From assembly GCF_910591885.1 (NCBI RefSeq), contig NC_063274.1:3472001-3536000 (forward strand): 64,000 nt of DNA, in the 5' to 3' direction. Of this stretch, positions 53,001 to 62,885 are shown piece after piece; positions within the stretch are counted from its first letter, which is position 1, and every line of letters begins with the position of its first letter. The translations under genes were made by a program, and so were the position numbers. Origin of the DNA: Bombus terrestris. Lineage: Eukaryota > Arthropoda > Insecta > Hymenoptera > Apidae. The notes beneath the pieces were generated by a model. That model saw only the letters and a list, made by a program, of their open reading frames with translations, did no database searches and had not been told where the DNA came from.

Positions 53001-56000
53001 AATCCTGACTATACCGATAGGATATATACCATGCATCAGCAAAAAGGTTACGACTTGATCCCTGGATGGAGAAACGTCCTGAATGAATTTAAACAACCAA
53101 AATACATGTTCACCGAGGCATACGCGAACACGTCGATGACGATGAAGTACTATAAATATGAAGCAGACTTCCCCTTCAATTTTGACCTGCTTCAACACGT
53201 CAAGTCGACAGCGAACGCAACAACCTTAAAAACTGTGGTTGATAATTGGATGAAGAACATGCCGACAAATAGCATTCCTAACTGGGTGGTAAGTTACTAA
53301 TATTTTCAGAAAGCTGATTAACATATTTAAGAGGACTTTTAAATTGGATTGCTTAATCGTCGCTATCATTCATTCTATTAGATTGTCATTTATCCCCATA
53401 AAACTTTACACACATAGTTTCTTCAAAATATTGTACATTCAGTCAAAATGATTTCTACGTGGTTCAATGCGCATTATCAATGTTTAAGTGATTTTATCAT
53501 TTCAAATTTATCAAAATTATTAATGTTGACATTCAACATTTTCTGGACTGGAATTATCATAGTTCGCAGTTGCTTTCGGAATAATTCGTCCACCGAAAGA
53601 TTGTCTGGCTGAAATACAACAAACTTACAGCGTTTATCACCTTCATAAATTTAGAGGAAGAGTAAGCGAGGAAAAATATTGTACGATCAGGAAAAATTAT
53701 CTATTTATATACTATACATTCATCCTTTTCAATCATAATCTAGTTAACCCTTATAATCGTAATTCTATCTTATGGTAGCATTAAAAATTACAAGAAAGTA
53801 TCCTATAACTCCTAGCTTATTCCAAGAAGAAGAATTTCATTAGAACAGTTGCTTTCTTAAAATTTGTATAGCACTTATATCGTTTATTAATTCTATAATC
53901 AATTTTCCTTTTATTTCAATCATTTACTCCTCTCATATTCGCTGGTATCGCACTTTTCTAAATTCGCAACAGGATGACAAACTTCCATGTTGGCATTTCT
54001 ATGTTCTCATTCACTCGCACACACACACACACATGTACGCGCGCGCTCATGCATTTGGAAAATTTTCTTCGCCAAATCCTTCCTCGATTCACTTCTCTTC
54101 GTCTGTATTTGCTTGGACGTTGGAAGTTGGACGACGTGATTGTAGATCGAAGGAAAATCAAATTACCCTGGAAGCAAACGCACGAAACTGGTCGAACGTC
54201 GTTCGATTGGAAAAATGCTTGATAGCACCTAACTGTTTCGAATTCGAGGCTGCGCGATTGAACGGCCAGAGGCAACGCGTGAACGAGCTTGAAAAATGTC
54301 CACAAAACGCCTGGAAGAGAACGAAACGAGCCTCTTTCCGCTCGCGTTCTTCGAATTCCACGAGCGCATCGAGCTTCTGTCGAGCTCATTCGATCGAAAA
54401 CCTAAAATTTCAAGCCCTAAAATCGATATTTTTATGTCGAGGAAAATCAACAAAAAGCGTTTGTTAAAAGAAATAGGACGATCGAGGAGAAAAGCAGAAA
54501 ATCCCCAAACGTTATATATATTTAAGCTAAAATATCTTCAACTCAATATTATTATCGTTAGTTAAAAAAAAAAGAAATAATAAGATATCTTCAATTTTTG
54601 AATACCTTAAAATTTTGTGTACAGGTCGGAAACCACGATCAAAGACGATTAGTGTCGAAATTAGGAGAACCGCGAGCTCGTGCTCTTACCGTAATGACGC
54701 TTCTGTTACCTGGCGTAAGTGTAACGTATAACGGTGACGAAATCGGTATGTCGGACACTTTTATCAGTTGGGAAGACACACAGGACCCACAGGGTTGCAT
54801 GGCTGGTATACAAAATTATGCTACTTCGTCTAGAGATCCCGCGAGAACACCGTTCCAATGGGATGACTCCGTTTCTGCCGGTGAGTTTCCAATAGGATAT
54901 AACTTTCACGCGAATGAGAAGATTTTCAAATGAGCTTTGGTTTTCACATTTTGAACTCTGGTACATTTGTCGAATCATTTTTGAGGTATTATTTCTCCAT
55001 CGTGCCATAACATGTTTCACTGTCACAGATGAAACTATTTCATTCCATATCTATCAATTATTTTAAAATCAATTTCATCCTGTCACAGTAATAAAATAAT
55101 AATACAGAATGTCGTAATTATTTATCAACGCATAATTATTACTTACGATATCACGGTAAAGAAAATGTTATCTTCTGAAAAATGCGAATTGTAGATTGTA
55201 TCTTTTGTATCTAACCTCGTATCTAACCCGTATCTAACCTCGTGCGAGATTTCATAAAAGGAAGCTCCAATTCCAGAAACTCTAGTTAACTAACTACAAT
55301 TAATTGAATAAAAAAGGAAGCAATAATCGCAAAAACTATGACCAAGTATTTCGATTTGCAGGATTCTCCACGAACACCGATACTTGGCTGAAAGTCAACG
55401 ATAATTACAAGACTGTCAATCTGGCTGCCGAAAAGAAGGACAAGAACTCGTTCTATACCCTCTACAAGAAAGTGTCAACGCTGAGGAAGTCACCGTACCT
55501 TAAAGGAGCCGACTTAACTACGAAGGTGTTGAGTGAAAACGTTTTCGCGTTTGCCAGGTAAGGATAGTGTACACGTAAATCAGGATGATACTACGACGAT
55601 TATATACCACGGTTTACTCGTCCAATATATTGCTAAACGCGAGAAAATTATGATTAATAGCGTGGCAGTATGTATCTACACTATCACTTGCAAATGTCCA
55701 AATATTTTGGTCGATTTGCAATAAGAATATTTCAATTTCACTACAAATTAATGTTGAATTAATAATTAGCAGTAATATTTACTAATTTTCATAGAATTGC
55801 CAGACTATACGGTTGAGTCGTCTATTAAAAGACAGGAAGAATATATTTTAGCATTTACTATGTATACCACTATATTTATTACTTAAAATTTACTACTTAA
55901 ATATCACAGGTTCTATTAACCTCGGAAGTCTTTCTGCCAGATTAAGAATCTTCTTCGTCAGGCTTATAATTCAGAAATTAAAGAGAATAAAGAGCTTGCC

Positions 56001-57410
56001 AAATAATAAAATAGTTCTACGATTGCAAACGCTGACTTTACGATCGCGTATTGATTTTTGAACATCGATTTGATCACGTTAGAATATTTTTCGATGATTA
56101 TAAAATATAAAATTCTTAAGGTTTAATTTATCCATTTAATTGATACATTTGATTTGTACAAATACCTTCGTACAATAGCGTACAATTACTTGATCGCGAT
56201 CATCGGCGTTTGCAATACGATGAGTCATGATACTAAGAGTGCCTTCGTTTCTTAACGATACGCTGTATATATGGGATATCATAATTTTTTCAGGGAAACC
56301 AAGATGGGTGAATCTGTCTACACGCTAATAAACTACTCGGATAAGGACGACGTAGTGGATTTATCAGCATTCGAAAACGCACCGAAGAAATTGGATGTGT
56401 TTTACGCTACTGCTAAATCTACTGTGCTTTCTAAGTGAGTGTACAATTTCTCCAATTTTATTTATCTAAATTGCGTCGCTGCCATGGCAAATTTATGCAA
56501 TTGCGTCGAGTATCGTTTCATAGTTTCCTTTCTTCTTCCAACACGGTGGGAAATGTGAAAAGCACTGGAAATAATTTGCAAACTGTAACGTCGTTGTTCA
56601 AATTGAAAGAAAAAGATAAAGAAAAGGTAGAAAGGGAACGAACGAGACGGAAAGATGTCTTCAATTATTTGAAGAGAAATTGCATATTTAACGATAATTG
56701 ATCAAATAAGCAACGTAACATCGTTCAAACTTGTTGATATTCGAGGATACAAAGGTTTACTTAATCCTTGCTGCGTTCTTTTAATCATTTTCGATTCAAT
56801 TGTACGTCTCTAATGTTAAAAGATATCTCAAGTTCGAAGAAAATATGAAAAACAGTTGATTTACGTTAAACGATTTTATGTCAAACGTTTTCTTGAAACG
56901 TTCGAAATATTTTCTGTTCCTTAAAATGAAAGCATGATTGTAATATGAAAATCCGATGAGCGCAGTTGGATTAAGTGACTCTGATGTTATTCTGTCCCCT
57001 GTTAAATTCTTAATCCACAGAATTATTTCATGTTATCATGTACTGCTATCATGTACTGTTTTCTTTTCTTTTTTAATTAAATTACCCTATTACTTGTTAC
57101 CTTCTTAAGTAAAAACGTTTATTCCGACATCTTATCCAATTAGTTCTTGGCTCGACTATATTTCTTTCTTTTAAATTAATTTTCATTTTATTATATATAA
57201 ATTCCTATTGTATCATTTTTAGAGACGATGCCTTTAAATTGATGCTTTAAAAATTCGTTTATCGAACATTGTTGCGATGATATTAATTTTGTAAATTTGT
57301 TTGTTTGTTGGGAATATAGGTACAGGGTCGGAGACATCAAGAAAGTAAAGGTTCCTGCCACGGCAGTGATAATCCTTACTTCTCCAGGTATCAAAACCGG
57401 ATACATATAA
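43900..57410 (+). CDS. alpha-glucosidase (maltase, GH13), secreted, complete, eight coding exons
   Basis: The enzyme releases glucose from maltose- or sucrose-type substrates at their non-reducing ends and is exported. Exons are 43900-44068, 46683-47020, 49452-49577, 52878-53288, 54625-54880, 55362-55557, 56294-56434 and 57320-57410. They total 1728 nt, that is 575 residues plus stop, with all junctions in phase. The length matches insect alpha-glucosidases (about 570-590). A signal peptide is visible (MRALIVFCLTVLPLVAP). GH13 motifs follow in order: YQIYPRSFKDSDGDGIGDLK, DFVPNHTSD (about 123-130), GFRIDA with nucleophile Asp 228, FTEAY with acid/base Glu 291, and GNHD with Asp 353. Sequons include N127, N160, N249, N295 and N324. 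The overall pattern is close to honeybee HBG enzymes, but I cannot say which paralogue it is. An AATAAA at 57613-57618 could end the transcript. Confidence 0.97.
44069..46682 (+). other. alpha-glucosidase intron 1
   Basis: This 2.6 kb intron has a GC-richer, CpG-dense patch at about 45.0-45.45 kb with no frame, and a short TATTACG-type repeat near 44.67-44.71 kb. Otherwise it is AT-rich. Confidence 0.9.
44665..44714. repeat. short tandem repeat (ATTACGTAT-type)
   Basis: The sequence ATTACGTAT recurs about four times in intron 1 with alternating spacing. Confidence 0.8.
46683..47020 (+). CDS. alpha-glucosidase coding exon 2 (GH13 barrel, conserved region I)
   Basis: The exon encodes VIQKLDHLVDANVDIIWLSP, VDFGYDISDFRNIYPTFGT, VLLDFVPNHTSDQHEWFQ and WHPGKVLENGTRVPPSNW. 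It ends on a codon boundary at a GTAAGT donor. Confidence 0.97.
47021..49451 (+). other. alpha-glucosidase intron 2
   Basis: This 2.4 kb AT-rich intron includes an A18 run near 47.36 kb and no coding exon that I can see. Confidence 0.9.
49452..49577 (+). CDS. alpha-glucosidase coding exon 3
   Basis: This 42-codon exon encodes VSIFGGSMWTWRDERKAYYL and HQFSKEQPDLDFFNPDVVQ. The acceptor is CGCAG and the donor GTGAGT. QPDLD stands where most alpha-glucosidases of this subfamily have QPDLN. The exon was not among the long frames because splice sites close by limit its length. Confidence 0.95.
49578..52877 (+). other. alpha-glucosidase intron 3
   Basis: This 3.3 kb intron has a GC-richer patch near 51.3-51.6 kb but no supported exon. 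Confidence 0.9.
52878..53288 (+). CDS. alpha-glucosidase coding exon 4 (nucleophile and acid/base)
   Basis: The exon encodes EILRYWLKKGVDGFRIDALP with nucleophile Asp 228, EPLSGKTNDS, KYMFTEAYANTSMTMKYY with Glu 291, and ends SIPNWV at a GTAAGT donor. Confidence 0.97.
53289..54624 (+). other. alpha-glucosidase intron 4
   Basis: This 1.3 kb intron holds a (CA)n microsatellite near 54.02 kb, followed by a GC-richer island at about 54.04-54.44 kb that is open in several frames on both strands without protein-like content. Confidence 0.9.
54018..54033. repeat. (CA)n microsatellite
   Basis: Eight CA units occur within alpha-glucosidase intron 4. Confidence 0.9.
54625..54880 (+). CDS. alpha-glucosidase coding exon 5 (GNHD motif)
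   Basis: The exon encodes VGNHDQRRLVSKLGEPRARA, LLLPGVSVTYNGDEIGMSD, SWEDTQDPQGC and SRDPARTPFQWDDSVSA. It holds the third catalytic-site Asp 353 and the conserved sugar-binding segment. The donor is GTGAGT. Confidence 0.97.
54881..55361 (+). other. alpha-glucosidase intron 5
   Basis: A short AT-rich intron, with nothing else seen. Confidence 0.9.
55362..55557 (+). CDS. alpha-glucosidase coding exon 6
   Basis: The exon encodes FSTNTDTWLKVNDNYKTVNL, AAEKKDKNSFYTLYKKVSTL and VLSENVFAFAR, the end of the barrel and start of the C-terminal beta domain. The donor is GTAAGG. Confidence 0.97.
55558..56293 (+). other. alpha-glucosidase intron 6
   Basis: A 0.7 kb AT-rich intron, with nothing else seen. 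Confidence 0.9.
56294..56434 (+). CDS. alpha-glucosidase coding exon 7
   Basis: The exon encodes ETKMGESVYTLINYSDKDDV and VDLSAFENAPKKLDVFYATA, part of the C-terminal beta-sandwich. The acceptor is TTTTTTCAG and the donor GTGAGT. Confidence 0.95.
56435..57319 (+). other. alpha-glucosidase intron 7
   Basis: A 0.9 kb AT-rich intron; the open frame at its start is read-through from exon 7. Confidence 0.9.
57320..57410 (+). CDS. alpha-glucosidase coding exon 8 (C terminus)
   Basis: The exon encodes YRVGDIKKVKVPATAVIILT and SPGIKTGYI, then TAA at 57408-57410. It is in phase with exon 7 (AA plus G). Confidence 0.93.
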
Positions 57411-57612
57411 ATCTAAAACAGATTCCCACTGTTTCTGACTTCGAATATGAACATGTACCTCTAAACATCAATAATTTGAAAATATAGTCTTTTTCTCGCA
57501 AATCGTTGTATTTACATCTTAATCATACCCTTTTAACATGCACAGTTTTAAAATGTATGTGCCGATACAACAATATTGCGTATAACAACAATACAATGGC
57601 CGACGTTTCGAA

Positions 57613-57618
57613 AATAAA
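57613..57618 (+). promoter_or_regulatory. candidate polyadenylation signal of the alpha-glucosidase gene
   Basis: AATAAA stands about 200 bp after the stop codon and is the first canonical hexamer there. Confidence 0.45.
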
Positions 57619-60600
57619 CCAGTTACGATAATTTATCACACAGCCACGATTTCACTACTATTAAACTTATCATTGATTATTACATGATTATTATTACAAA
57701 AATATAAATCCTGCTATTAATCGTGAGACTGAATGGAAAAGTAATACGAGTGCATTTTTCCAAGAAACGAGATAAGTACGGAAAACGATTGGTACAGATT
57801 TATTTGAAAAGATATTGTTATAAATAGCCTGTGATCGCTTACGCTGTTATTGGCATTTATTTTTAATTTAAACTAACGTTCATTTAAATCGAATAATATA
57901 AACATTTCATTGAAAAATGGTAAAATATATAGGACTCGCGCAACATAAAGAAATATATAAAATAAATTACTGGTTAAAATATTTCTTAAACAGATTTTCA
58001 CTTACATGCTCATAAAAATTTTCCTTAATGAATGTTCAAATACTTTCGATTTCTCTGATAAAACTCAACTTTGGTCAAAATTTCCTCAGATTTAAAATAT
58101 TCTTACTCGTATCGCTTGCCCTTTGAATCTTTTAATTGTTTTTCAAATGTCTCCAACCAAAGTTTATTAAATCAAAAACCTTCGAATTCCAAACTGTCGA
58201 CGTGCTAAAAAGCCAACGTTCACGTCGAAACATTCACCGAAGAGACAGCCACAGGTTAAATTGGCCGAAATTCACGATACGAATCGAGGACCAGATTCGA
58301 TTAACCGGCCTTTCACTTTTTTTTCCCCGAAGGTAAAACTGGCCTAAGAGCGTGAACGGAAGCGGCCGCGTATCGGTTCCCCCATCGATGCGGCCACGTC
58401 AATCAGCTTGCCAATTATAATCGTCTCTGGATATCCATGGTGGATTTCGTGTTTCAGCCCGTAAGAATTTCACTCGTCAACTTTCGCAAAATTCCTGGCC
58501 GATCGAGAGGCGGCTGTGATCGCTGCTTTGGGGCATTTCCTTCGATTCACCGTTAAAAAATTCGCCGTTCGAGCTTCATTCTGCATGCAGGCCGGGCAAA
58601 ACAACCGGCGAAATTGGTGCTCGAAAACGCGCTATCGTTTCGACGAAGAAAGCTGCCCTACAGCGAACACGGTCGAGTAGGAAAACGAACGAAACTTTTC
58701 AAGTCGATCGAAATTTGTATATTTATATGGATGTATCGTGTCGCTGTTTGTCGTTGATAGCGGCACGATTCGAAACACGTAAATTTTAGAGGATTTATTT
58801 AATTTACAAAGAAACGTTCGTGAGTCATTTCAACGACACTGTAAGGCTGACTTAACACAAGGTATGCCACTGTTTGCGAATGCAGTACAACCTTCCACTT
58901 GTAGCGTCACAAAACAATTGAAGATAAGCCGGTGTTGTTGTAAGACTAAGACCACGTTGCTAGCGACATTTGCAATAATATTGCATTCTGATGCAAAGCT
59001 GATGGAATTATAAATATACCGTTTTACATGATAAGAGTACAAACATAATGTAAACTCAGTAACAGTGAATTTGAAATACTTTCAGTCGTATCACTATCAC
59101 TGCCGAGCAACGATATCATAATTCTATACTGGGTGTTTCTGACTTTTCGCAACAAGGTGTACCATTCTTGCGTATAACTTTTTAATGCAACTCTTAATTA
59201 TATTTATACAACATTCTGCTCTTCTTTATACATACACAACTTTTATGCGCAAAATTTGGCTGATTATTAATATAAATAATTTTAGTTAAATTTCAGAACA
59301 TTCGGCAATTTCCTCTTAATTTTCTTACCATAACGTAATATATATTTTGTTTCAGATACCCTTCCGCTGATCTGAATGTGTAAAATGGCTTGTTTCCAAC
59401 TACTTTTTGGACATACGAAGATAAGCTAAGATGGTAAAAAAAATGACGCAAAGAATGTCCCAATTTTGGGCCTGGATTTTCAAGAAACTCTTATATAACT
59501 TGTCTGTGCAGCGAAAGACGTAACATTCGTCCGTCATCACAACTTCAATGTGTATGTATCAAAGTTTCCTATGTATCGAGCTGCCGTGACTGTTTAATTA
59601 TTTAGAAGCGCTTCTTATGTTTTATGAAACGAGTTCCTCCCTCTATATTCATTTGCACCAGAGAAGTTTTAAAAGAGAGAACAAACCAGAATCGCAGAAA
59701 GGGAAATTTACTTTTTATTCTAATACAGACAAGTATACCTTTAAAATGGAAAGTATAGTAATTAGGACGAATCCTAGTACGAAATGAAAATCACAATTAG
59801 GGCATTTTAGAGTCGTACACGTGTTCCATTTCGTTGAGGGGAAATTAACGTTGAAGATGTAAAAATTTATTAATGCAAGCAACATAGTCGATTCTTTCTT
59901 TCGTGCAAGTGCATTTGGGAAACGAACACCGAGAATTTTGGAAGCTAGTCGCTGCAACAACCGATTCGATCTTGGAATCTAGACGAAGCAAAGGAAAACG
60001 ATATTTGCATGCGAATTTCGTTTTATTCCTCGCACGTACACATTTTTTACATCGTAACGAATCGAGTATTTATCGATTGTATCGATTCTTTCTCCCTATT
60101 GGAACTCTTAAACTTTCGATGAGAAATTAAATTAAACGGTGAAAATGAAAAGCTACTTCAATAGTAACGTTTACAGGAAAATGTGGAAAATGTTACGATT
60201 GAAATATTTTTATATGAAAGTTAATAAACAGATAGACCTTAAATATTTATTTCACTAAAGAATTGTTACGAGTGCTTTACTTTGTATATTTTATATATTT
60301 TCATACCTTTGAATTTCACATAAATGCACGAAAATCTGCACACCCCACTTACTAATAACATAATAAATTGTTCGTCGTAAAATAAATATTCACTACCTTT
60401 ACTAACATGCGCTTGTCAAATCGAAAATTTTCTTATTCAGAAGCTAAAATTCGCCAGCTAGAGATAAAATCATGCGCGATGCTCCAATATTTTCGCTTAA
60501 ATTTTATTTCCTGTAACAGGATCACCTGTTTATCCTTCTGCTCTCCGGCTAAAACGTAAAAAATATCACTGTTCGCTACGAATGGTTTGTATGGAGTGTA

Positions 60601-61315
60601 ATCCCGCACATTTATACGGTTTTCTGATTTTTACCAACTTTCAGTACGCTGCTTAATAAACTTACGTCATTTGTCAAAATATTCATATGCGCCGCCGGAT
60701 TATGTTTTCAATGTACGTATTTCTCGATTGCTTTCGGTATCTGCTTTATATCAATGAACGTCTCTCGAAAGATACGATAAGATAAGATATCGTCGAATTA
60801 ACGAAGAGTAACAATATTCGGAAATTTGTATTCTTTTCATAAGTAAATGAAATATCACCATACGCAAGTATTTTGACACATTGTGCAATTTAATCGAAAT
60901 GTTTGTAATTAATAATTATTAAAACTTTCCCAATTAATATCCTATAATTATTTACTTAATAATTATCTAATTAATATTTTATACTTTCAAAACTATAACA
61001 AGAGAACGGCTCCCTATTGTTAATTCTTTACCTATCGTACCAAGTTCGAACTAAAACAAAGAATATGCCTGCACCTCTGTAGCTTCATGATTATGTACAA
61101 CGAATGGTTGATACTTTGAAAAATCTGTACATTGATCTGATAGATCGTTATCTATCCAGATAGTTTTCTTTTAGTTCCTTTTCGACAAAAGTAAATACTA
61201 AATAAATCGTATTTTATACGTTTCAACAATTAATTTTTATAAGTGTCATTACGATATAAAATCCACTTTAAAATTATCTTTATTAGTTATTTTATATTTA
61301 CATATAAAATATATA
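57619..61315. other. intergenic region
   Basis: No gene was recognised. A GC-richer, CpG-dense island at about 58.14-58.72 kb interrupts the AT-rich background and carries a NotI-type GCGGCCGC. It has no long conserved frame and could be a regulatory element or part of an intron of a gene beyond the window. Confidence 0.5.
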
Positions 61316-62613
61316 TGTCGGGTTGGCGTTACGATTAGAGTTAGGGTTAAGGGCGTAAACGAATCCCTATTGACACTAGACGTGATCACTATGCAATAGA
61401 GGAGATATTTACTAGTGCAAACATGACCATGTTGGAATTGGACAAGTAATCGCGATAAATTGATACTCGAGAAGCTAATGACAATGATCCTAGGCTCAAT
61501 AACGAATCCACGGTCAACGGGATGACGAACTCTACTCTTCTTTAGCGTCTAAGTTGTACTCAATGTTAATGCGTGGGGCAATCACTACGTATCCGAGAGT
61601 TACTTGAATCGTCGTCGAGATCGTACCGGAGAGTGGTTCTCCATCACGGTAACGCTGTCGAGGAAAACTATGACGGGTGTGCCTAAGGGCACGAAATCAT
61701 CGGATTCGTGGAGAAAAGCCTTCATTCGGAAAGTGAGGGAAATTGGCGTTACTGTTAATTGGTCAATTTCCATGTTGGTGGTTAGGGAAGGGTGCTAGCC
61801 GCCCTTAAGAGAAAGTTCGAGAAGAGGAAGCGTCGTTGGTGAGAAAAATAGATTTCTCCTATTTTCTCGTAGTTGGGACGAGGACTGTTTGTCGGTTTGA
61901 AGGACTTTAGTTAAACAGATCTTAAGATTTATAGCGGGTCCTCGGGCTAGCTGAACATGTACTGTGGAGACGCGTCGACATCTGGTAATCATCTTACTCA
62001 AAGAATAGAGTCTGCGTGTGGCGAGCCACGGGACAGAAATCGTTGAAACGCTTACAGTCGTGCCCCGTCCTAAGTATTTCTTTTAAGGATAGCTATAGGG
62101 TTACTTCATGCCTTTGTTAGACAAAACGTTCATCCCTTGACCGCGGCTACGTTCGGCGACTGGTTGTCGCCTCGAGCCCAAGCTCACTATCATAAACCTC
62201 GAACAATCGGAGCGACATTTGTTTAATCTAAATTACGACATTACGGTATTCCCGAGAATCCAAGGAGAGGTTCCGGTGCTTTTCCATCTCCGACACGGCC
62301 ATTCTGACTATCACACGTCCTCGGGTGCAACTATAAGATTGAGTCTTTCTAACATTAGGTTCGGTACAATTAGCATGTCTACAATTTAACTTAATGTCTA
62401 AATAAGCTGAGGGTCCAGTGTAACAACAAAATTTTGTTCGGAGATTTGACAACAAAAGGAATAGAAGAGAACATGAATTAGTAACGTTGTAATTAGGAGT
62501 AATTGGAAGTGCTAGTTGCATCCTGTGGGTTATCAGTCGGGTCATAACGGCGAAATGGACCAGTCTCGATTTCGCACCCCAATGGATCTCGTTTTTCTAG
62601 ATCGCACGACCGC
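61316..62613 (-). repeat. presumed 3' untranslated region and 3' LTR of the gypsy element
   Basis: The outer end begins TGTCGGGTTGGCG, consistent with the TG...CA ends of LTRs. The inner LTR border and polypurine tract could not be fixed because the second LTR is not in the window. No gene-like frame is present; an open frame at 61604-61798 shows no known motif. Confidence 0.4.
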
Positions 62614-62856
62614 ACCAAACTTCGTAACACTATAGCTCATGGTGCGCGTGAACACATCACTTGCCCCTTAGTCGAGCTTCATAACACTATAGCTCATGGT
62701 GCGCGTGAACACATCACTTGCCCCTTTACCAAGCTTCATAACTCTATAGCTCATGGTGCGCGTGAACACATCACTTGCCCCTTTACCAAGCTTCATAACT
62801 CTATAGCTCATGGTGTGCGTGAACACATCACTTGCCCCTTTACCAAGCTTCATAAC
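62614..62856. repeat. 57-bp tandem repeat, four copies plus 8 bp
   Basis: TATAGCTCATGGTG starts at 62631, 62688, 62745 and 62802, an exact 57-base period. Copies differ at a few bases; the rightmost two full copies are nearly identical. Because 57 is 19 codons, the minus strand stays open as repeats of MKLGKGASDVFTRTMSYRV. It sits immediately after the pol remnant in element orientation. Confidence 0.97.
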
Positions 62857-62885
62857 GTACTCCGTAAGGTGCTACGGTCTTTGTG

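Noticed and set aside
54033..54467. 144-codon plus-strand frame inside alpha-glucosidase intron 4
   Set aside because: The gene's exons 4 and 5 join perfectly without it, and the frame has low-complexity, non-conserved content with competing frames on both strands.
59140..59420. GGGTGTTTCTGACTTTTCGC, which resembles the start of a DNA transposon
   Set aside because: No inverted partner or target duplication could be found within several hundred bases.
62614..62856. CRISPR-like array (regular 57-bp spacing)
   Set aside because: The copies are contiguous with no variable spacers, in a eukaryotic retrotransposon; it is an ordinary tandem repeat.
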